DNA of 11,614 nucleotides from Chromatiaceae bacterium (lineage in GTDB: Bacteria; Pseudomonadota; Gammaproteobacteria; Chromatiales; Chromatiaceae), in assembly GCA_016938795.1 (NCBI GenBank), contig JAFGTZ010000159.1, forward strand, positions 1 through 11,614, given 5' to 3'. Below are positions 7,292-11,614 of the stretch, one piece after another; the first letter of the stretch is position 1, and the number at the start of each line of letters is the position of its first letter. A program made the position numbers and the translations under genes. The notes beneath the pieces are model-generated. The model saw nothing but the letters and a program-made list of their open reading frames with translations. It ran no database searches and was not told where the DNA came from.

Positions 7292-8300
7292 AGCAAAGGA
7301 TCCCTCGAAATACACAGGCGCCGAGCGTGTCGCCATCTTTCTCATGAGCATTGGCGAGGCTTCGGCCTCCGAGGTGTTGCGCCACATGGGGCCGAAGGAG
7401 GTGCAGAAGATCGGCACCGCCATGGCCTCGCTAGAGCGCATTTCGCGCCGCGATATCGACTATGTGCTCAAGCTTTTCTCGGAGGCGGTGCATGAGCACA
7501 CCTCGCTCGGGATTGGCGCCGAGGACTATGTGCGCTCGGTGCTCACCTCGGCGCTCGGTGAGGACAAGGCCTCGGGGCTCATCGACCGCATTCTGCTCGG
7601 GCGCAATTCCAAGGGACTGGAGGCGCTGAAATGGCTCGATCCACGCGCCATCGCCGAGATGATCCGTCACGAACATCCGCAGATCGTGGCCATTGTGCTG
7701 TCGCATCTCGATGCCGATCAGGCCGCCGAAACCCTGGCCTTTTTGCCCGAACGCATGCAGTCCGACATCATCCTGCGCATTGCCACCCTCGATGGCGTGC
7801 AACCAGCGGCGCTGCACGAACTTGACGAGATTCTCGAGCGCCAGCTCTCGGGCAAGAGCACCGCCAAGTCGTCCATGGTCGGCGGCGTCCAGACGGCGGC
7901 CAATATCCTCAACTTCATGGATGCCTCTCAGGGCACGGCGGTCATGGCTGGCGTGACCCAGGTCGATGAAGATCTCAGCGAGCGCATTCAGGAGCTGATG
8001 TTCGTCTTTGATAGCCTGGTCGATGTGGATGATCGCGGCATTCAGACGCTGCTGCGCGAGATTTCGACCGATCAGCTGGTGCTCGCGCTCAAGGGCGCCG
8101 ACGATGCGCTCAAGGACAAGGTGTTCAAGAACATGTCGAAGCGCGCAGCGGAGATGTTGCGCGAGGATCTGGCCGCCAAGGGGCCGGTGCGGCTGAGCGA
8201 TGTCGAGAGCGCCCAGAAGGACATTCTGGCCACGGCGCGGCGTCTCGCCGAGAGCGGTGACATCGTGCTCGGTGGCGCTGGCGGGGAGACGCTCATTTGA
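7284..8300 (+). CDS. fliG: flagellar motor switch protein FliG
   Basis: This 338-residue protein has normal FliG length. FliG is the rotor ring protein on the cytoplasmic face of the MS ring; it meets the stators and sets torque and direction. The N-terminal FliF-binding domain includes YTGAERVAIFLMSIGE (10-25). The middle domain has the EHPQ motif (130-133), which binds FliM. The C-terminal domain has the torque helix: Lys270 in LALKGAD, Arg287 in MSKRAAEML, Glu294 and Asp295 in REDL, and Arg303 in GPVRLS, aligning with Escherichia coli Lys264, Arg281, Asp288, Asp289 and Arg297. The charge pattern suggests a standard ion-driven motor. The start overlaps fliF by eight bases with only a weak, distant ribosome site (GAAGG, 15 bases upstream), so translational coupling is likely. 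Confidence 0.96.
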   Translation: MAEAKDPSKYTGAERVAIFLMSIGEASASEVLRHMGPKEVQKIGTAMASLERISRRDIDYVLKLFSEAVHEHTSLGIGAEDYVRSVLTSALGEDKASGLIDRILLGRNSKGLEALKWLDPRAIAEMIRHEHPQIVAIVLSHLDADQAAETLAFLPERMQSDIILRIATLDGVQPAALHELDEILERQLSGKSTAKSSMVGGVQTAANILNFMDASQGTAVMAGVTQVDEDLSERIQELMFVFDSLVDVDDRGIQTLLREISTDQLVLALKGADDALKDKVFKNMSKRAAEMLREDLAAKGPVRLSDVESAQKDILATARRLAESGDIVLGGAGGETLI

Positions 8301-9346
8301 AAAGCGTATCGGTGCTCTATGCCGATCGGCTCGACGGTATCGCCGAGCGCTGGCTGCCGCCCGATGTGGGCGATCCGCCCGCAGCCCGGGAGCCGGAACC
8401 CGAGCCCGAACCGCAGCCCCGACTGCCAACTGCCGCCGAGATTGAGGCCATTGAGCAGGAGGCGCGTGAGGCGGGCTATGCGGCGGGGCGCGAGAGCGGT
8501 GAAAAGGAAGGCTACGAGGCCGGCTTCGAGAGTGGCTACAAGGAAGGTCATGCGCTGGGCTATCGCGAGGCCGAGAGCGAGGCGCGCGCACGCGCCGACA
8601 AGGTGCTGCGCGAGACCGTCGAGGCGCTTGAGGGTGTGGCGCGCGACCTGGCCGATCCGCTTGGCGCCATGGTCGATGATCTGGAGCCCGATCTGCTTGC
8701 GCTGGTGGTGGCGATGGCGCGTCGGGTGATTCTGGCCGAGCTGGAGACGCGCCCTGAGCTGGTGAGCCGGGTGCTGCACGAGGCGCTGGCTGAGCTGCCC
8801 TCGCGGCGTCACGAGGTGCGGGTGCGGATCAATCCCGAGGACGCGTCCGTGCTGCGCGACTATGGGCGCGCGCAGGAGGCGTCGATCCACTGGATCGAGG
8901 ATGAGGAGGTTGCGCGCGGCGGTTGCCGGGTCGAAAGCGGCCCGAGCCAGATCGACGCCAGCCTGGAGACGCGCCTCAGTCATGCCGTGGATGCGATCTG
9001 GGGGCAACATCAGTCGCCGCCCGAGTCGCCACCTCCCGAGCCGTCACGTCCTGATCCGCCACAACCCGAGCCAGCGCCGCGCCCACCCGAGGCGAGCGCA
9101 CGCCCTGGCGCCGAAGACAAGACCGCCCGCGCTGCACAGCGCGAGCCGCCCGGACCGATGGATGAGGCCGGCGTCATGGAGTCGGAGGCTGGCGATCCGC
9201 AGGCGGCGGACGTGGAAGCAGAGGCGCCCGAGTCCAGCCCCGAGGTCGCGCCGAGTACGCCTCGGCGCAACGACACCGAACCGCCCGATCCGCCGCCTGA
9301 TCTGCCGGACGAGCGGTCCGGACCCGCTGTGGAGAGCACGCCATGA
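8297..9346 (+). CDS. fliH: flagellar assembly protein FliH with extended Pro/Glu-rich C-terminus
   Basis: FliH is the peripheral stalk of the export ATPase: it dimerises, binds FliI and docks it to the C ring. This one is 349 residues, about 100 more than usual. It has an N-terminal segment with ERWLPP, which may hold the C-ring-binding Trp (Trp19), and a PEPEPEP run (32-38). The typical glycine repeat follows, eight glycines every four residues (60, 64, 68, 72, 76, 80, 84, 88), then the E-subunit-like domain (about 95-236: LLALVVAMARRVILAELE, VRVRINPED, GGCRVESGPSQIDASLETRL). Residues 239-349 are an unusual Pro/Glu/Asp/Ser-rich tail, probably disordered. The start is TTG at 8297, overlapping the fliG stop (TTGA) and supported by GGGGAGA seven bases upstream. 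The stop overlaps the fliI start. Confidence 0.9.
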   Translation: MKSVSVLYADRLDGIAERWLPPDVGDPPAAREPEPEPEPQPRLPTAAEIEAIEQEAREAGYAAGRESGEKEGYEAGFESGYKEGHALGYREAESEARARADKVLRETVEALEGVARDLADPLGAMVDDLEPDLLALVVAMARRVILAELETRPELVSRVLHEALAELPSRRHEVRVRINPEDASVLRDYGRAQEASIHWIEDEEVARGGCRVESGPSQIDASLETRLSHAVDAIWGQHQSPPESPPPEPSRPDPPQPEPAPRPPEASARPGAEDKTARAAQREPPGPMDEAGVMESEAGDPQAADVEAEAPESSPEVAPSTPRRNDTEPPDPPPDLPDERSGPAVESTP

Positions 9347-10734
9347 CCGAGACCATCGAAGGGCTGCGCAAGGAGGGCTCGCGTCAGCTCGCCAGTGGCT
9401 TGCGCGAACGCCTGGCGCAATCCGGCAAGCGCCTGGAAAAGGCCCCGGCGCCGCGCCCTGAGGGTCGCCTGTCGCGCATGGTGGGTCTGACCCTGGAGGC
9501 CGAGGGTATCCGGCTCCCGGTAGGCGGGCGGGCGGCCATTCATACGGTGACGGGGCAGCGGGTGACCGCCGAGGTGGTGGGTTTTCAGGGCGAGCGCACC
9601 TTCCTCATGCCGGAGGGACGCATCGAGGGTCTGATTCCCGGCGCGCGTATCGAGCCGCTCGATCAGTTGCGTCGAATTCCCGTCGGTCCGCAATTGCTTG
9701 GTCGGGTGATTGGCGCCAATGGCGAGCCGCTCGACCGGGCTGGTCCCATCCGTACCACCGAGGAGATGCCCATCGAGGGGCGCATGATCAACCCCCTGAC
9801 GCGCGACCCCATCCGCAGCTCGCTCGATGTCGGCATTCGCGCCATCAATGGCCTGCTCTCGGTGGGGCGTGGCCAGCGTATCGGTCTCTTCGCCGGCACC
9901 GGCGTGGGCAAGAGCGTGCTGCTCGGCATGATGACCCGCTACACCGGGGCCGATGTCATCGTGGTGGGGCTTATCGGCGAGCGCGGACGCGAGGTGAATG
10001 AGTTCATCTACGACATTCTGGATGAGGAGTCGCGCCAGCGCACCGTGGTGGTGGCGGTGCCTGCCGATCAGTCGCCCTTGCTGCGCCAGCACGGCGCCCT
10101 GGTGGCCACGGCGGTGGCCGAGTATTTTCGCGATCAGGGGCTCGATGTGCTGCTGCTCATCGACTCGCTGACGCGCTTTGCCCAGGGCGCGCGCGAGATT
10201 TCCATGGCGATTGGCGAACCGCCGGCCACCAAGGGCTATTCGGCCTCGGTGTTCGCGCGTCTGCCCGCGCTGGTCGAGCGCGCCGGCAATGGCGACAAGG
10301 GCGGCGGCTCCATTACCGCCTTCTACACGGTGCTGGCCGAGGGCGATGACCAGAACGACCCCATCGTAGATGCCGCGCGCGGTGTGCTCGATGGCCATAT
10401 CGTGCTGTCGCGCGACGTGGCCCAGGGCGGGCGCTATCCGGCCATCGACATCGGCGCCTCGCTCTCGCGCGTCATGAGCGCCGTGGTGAGCCCCGAGCAT
10501 GAGCGCGCGGCGCGGCGCTTTCGCGGGCTCATGGCCACCTACACCCGCAACCGTGATCTCATCGCGGTGGGCGCCTACCGCAAGGGCTCCGATCCCCAAC
10601 TCGACGAGGCGGTGGCCATGCAGCCGCGCCTGGAGGCCTATCTGTCGCAGCAGCGCGATCAGTGCGTCAGCTTCGAGCAGGCGCGCGACGAACTATTGAC
10701 GCTGGTCTCGACCGCGCGCGGAGGCGGCGCATGA
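9343..10734 (+). CDS. fliI: flagellum-specific export ATPase FliI
   Basis: This 463-residue protein has normal FliI length. FliI is the hexameric ATPase of the flagellar type III export apparatus, related to the F1 beta subunit; it works with FliH and FliJ on the cytoplasmic side of the export gate. An N-terminal beta-barrel (about 45-115) is followed by the core: Walker A AGTGVGKS (184-191), the catalytic-Glu motif GERGRE (212-217), Walker B VLLLIDS (269-275) and GEPPATKGYSASVFARLP (291-308), the type III ATPase signature. The C-terminal helical domain contains RDLIAVGAYRKGSDPQLDEAV. The ATG overlaps the fliH stop by four bases, and the fliI stop overlaps the fliJ start the same way. A long minus-strand frame antisense to this gene is a composition artefact. 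Confidence 0.97.
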   Translation: MTETIEGLRKEGSRQLASGLRERLAQSGKRLEKAPAPRPEGRLSRMVGLTLEAEGIRLPVGGRAAIHTVTGQRVTAEVVGFQGERTFLMPEGRIEGLIPGARIEPLDQLRRIPVGPQLLGRVIGANGEPLDRAGPIRTTEEMPIEGRMINPLTRDPIRSSLDVGIRAINGLLSVGRGQRIGLFAGTGVGKSVLLGMMTRYTGADVIVVGLIGERGREVNEFIYDILDEESRQRTVVVAVPADQSPLLRQHGALVATAVAEYFRDQGLDVLLLIDSLTRFAQGAREISMAIGEPPATKGYSASVFARLPALVERAGNGDKGGGSITAFYTVLAEGDDQNDPIVDAARGVLDGHIVLSRDVAQGGRYPAIDIGASLSRVMSAVVSPEHERAARRFRGLMATYTRNRDLIAVGAYRKGSDPQLDEAVAMQPRLEAYLSQQRDQCVSFEQARDELLTLVSTARGGGA

Positions 10735-11168
10735 GTGCCGCCATCCGCCGCGTGCAGCGCTTGCTCACGATCCGCGAGGCGCAGGAGACTGAGGCGGCGG
10801 TCGCGCTCGCCACGCGGCTGGAGGCGGTCACGCGCATTGAGCAGCAGCGCGAGCAACTCGAAAGCTACCAGCGCGAGACCCTGGCCGCGCTGATCCCGAC
10901 CGATGCCGCCATGCTGCGCCAGCTTGCGCAGATGCGCGAACAGGTGCGCGAGGCCCTCGATCAGCAGGAGCTGCGCCTGGCCGCCGCTCAGTCCCAGCTC
11001 GAACAGGCACGCGCCATCTGGAGCGAGCGCCATCAGGCAAGCCTCTCGCTGGAGAAGCTGATCGAGCGCCGCCGTCAGCAGGAGTGGGTGCATGAAGCGC
11101 GGCGTCAGCAATTGGAGCAGGATCTGTGGGCTACGCGACGCGCCTTCGATCAAGCGCATCAGGACTGA
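10731..11168 (+). CDS. fliJ: flagellar export protein FliJ
   Basis: This 145-residue protein matches FliJ in length and in being almost wholly alpha-helical. An N-terminal helix (RRVQRLLTIREAQETEAA) is followed by heptad-rich segments ending in a basic arm (KLIERRRQQEWVHEARRQQLEQ), forming the antiparallel coiled coil that enters the FliI ring like the gamma subunit of F1. FliJ also escorts chaperone-substrate complexes. Identity rests on position after fliI plus size and fold, since FliJ sequences are poorly conserved. I chose ATG 10731, which overlaps the fliI stop (ATGA) and has GGAGG in the preceding bases. The frame is open upstream to 10662, but that would run within fliI. Confidence 0.88.
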   Translation: MSAAIRRVQRLLTIREAQETEAAVALATRLEAVTRIEQQREQLESYQRETLAALIPTDAAMLRQLAQMREQVREALDQQELRLAAAQSQLEQARAIWSERHQASLSLEKLIERRRQQEWVHEARRQQLEQDLWATRRAFDQAHQD

Positions 11169-11293
11169 ATGGCGCGAAAGCTGCTTTGTTCGCAGCAAAG
11201 GCCAAGCTGCTCGGCAGGTGCCGGGCGCGAGCGACCGTGCGCCAGGCTGCCGGCGCGGCTACCCTGAACTCTGCCTGAGACGAGGTTTTCACC

Positions 11294-11614
11294 ATGCAAT
11301 CGAATCCGCTGCAACTCTCGCTCGGGGCCTTGCTCTCGGGCCTCTCGGGCGCGGGACTCAGCGCAGAGAGCCTTGAGCAGGGAGGCGAGGGCGCCTTTCT
11401 GGAAAGCTTCGAGGCGCGTCTGCGCGAACTGCTCGGTGAGCAAGGGCTGGATCTGGAGTCGCTCGATCCGGCGGCGGCAGGCGCCTTGCAGGCGCAGCTC
11501 GCGCAGTGGATGCCGCCCCCTCAGATGCCATCCCTGCCGCTCGCGTCCGCTCTGCAAGTCCCTGCCCAGGACTCGCCCGAGGCGACAACCCTCGCGCGGC
11601 TTGTCTCTCAACAG
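11294..11614 (+). CDS. fliK: flagellar hook-length control protein FliK, N-terminal part (3' end outside window)
   Basis: The frame is open from ATG 11294 to the window end, giving 107 residues of a longer protein. The sequence is rich in Ala, Gly, Ser, Leu and Gln, with no cysteine and a Pro-rich stretch (PPPQMPSLPL), typical of the weakly conserved N-terminal ruler part of FliK. FliK is secreted during hook assembly and its C-terminal domain triggers the switch to filament export; that domain is not visible here. The call rests mainly on position after fliJ. A GAGG ribosome site (11282-11285) lies eight bases upstream. Unlike the overlapping genes before it, a 125-base gap separates it from fliJ. 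I see only small competing hairpins in the gap (for example CTTTG/CAAAG at about 11182-11198) and no convincing promoter. Confidence 0.72.
   Translation, partial: MQSNPLQLSLGALLSGLSGAGLSAESLEQGGEGAFLESFEARLRELLGEQGLDLESLDPAAAGALQAQLAQWMPPPQMPSLPLASALQVPAQDSPEATTLARLVSQQ

Noticed and set aside
7431..8591. 386-codon minus-strand frame opposite fliG/fliH
   Set aside because: It covers conserved coding sequence of fliG and fliH on the other strand and shows no recognisable domain.
9010..10599. 529-codon open frame on the minus strand opposite fliH/fliI
   Set aside because: It lies antisense to the fully recognised fliI and the fliH tail, has no family motifs and a His/Arg/Gly-rich composition typical of shadow frames in GC-rich DNA.

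Overview
This GC-rich window reads as chromosomal DNA of a flagellated gammaproteobacterium. The FleQ-type regulator, the fliEFGHIJK order and the tetrameric-type PilZ protein all point there. A Chromatiales-like purple sulfur or sulfur-oxidising relative is my best guess, but that is an impression from protein flavour, not a demonstrated placement.

Left part (1-3362): the window opens inside the C-terminal half of an HDOD-domain protein (+). It converges on a two-gene minus-strand operon for a ZorA-like (MotA/TolQ/ExbB type) proton channel with a long coiled-coil tail and a ZorB-like (MotB/OmpA type) peptidoglycan-binding partner. None of the other Zorya components lies beside the pair in this window. 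Upstream of it, also on the minus strand, is a small ComFB-family protein. Divergent from that, on the plus strand, is a degenerate PilZ protein of the XC_6012 type. The ComFB/PilZ intergenic region carries two inverted repeats.

Middle part (3363-5280): a FleQ/FlrA-type sigma-54 activator with a complete AAA+ core and the FleQ-like helix-turn-helix. The arginine of the FleQ c-di-GMP motif (LFRS) appears to be replaced. A FleQ-box-like palindrome lies on the likely -10 region of its promoter, suggesting autorepression. A second FleQ-box-like site lies about 80 bases upstream of a good -24/-12 sigma-54 promoter ahead of fliE, suggesting direct activation.

Right part (5281-11614): the flagellar basal-body and export operon fliE-fliF-fliG-fliH-fliI-fliJ-(fliK, cut by the window end). 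From fliF to fliJ the genes overlap by 4 to 8 bases, so translation is probably coupled. The products form the rod/MS-ring junction (FliE), MS ring (FliF), rotor switch (FliG), the export ATPase complex (FliH, FliI, FliJ) and the hook-length ruler (FliK). FliH has a long Pro/Glu-rich C-terminal extension and a regular glycine-every-four repeat.

The most interesting points are the orphan ZorAB-like stator pair, the two FleQ-box-like sites that give a testable regulatory circuit, and the altered c-di-GMP-binding residues in the regulator. I found no RNA genes, CRISPR arrays, insertion sequences or attachment sites.
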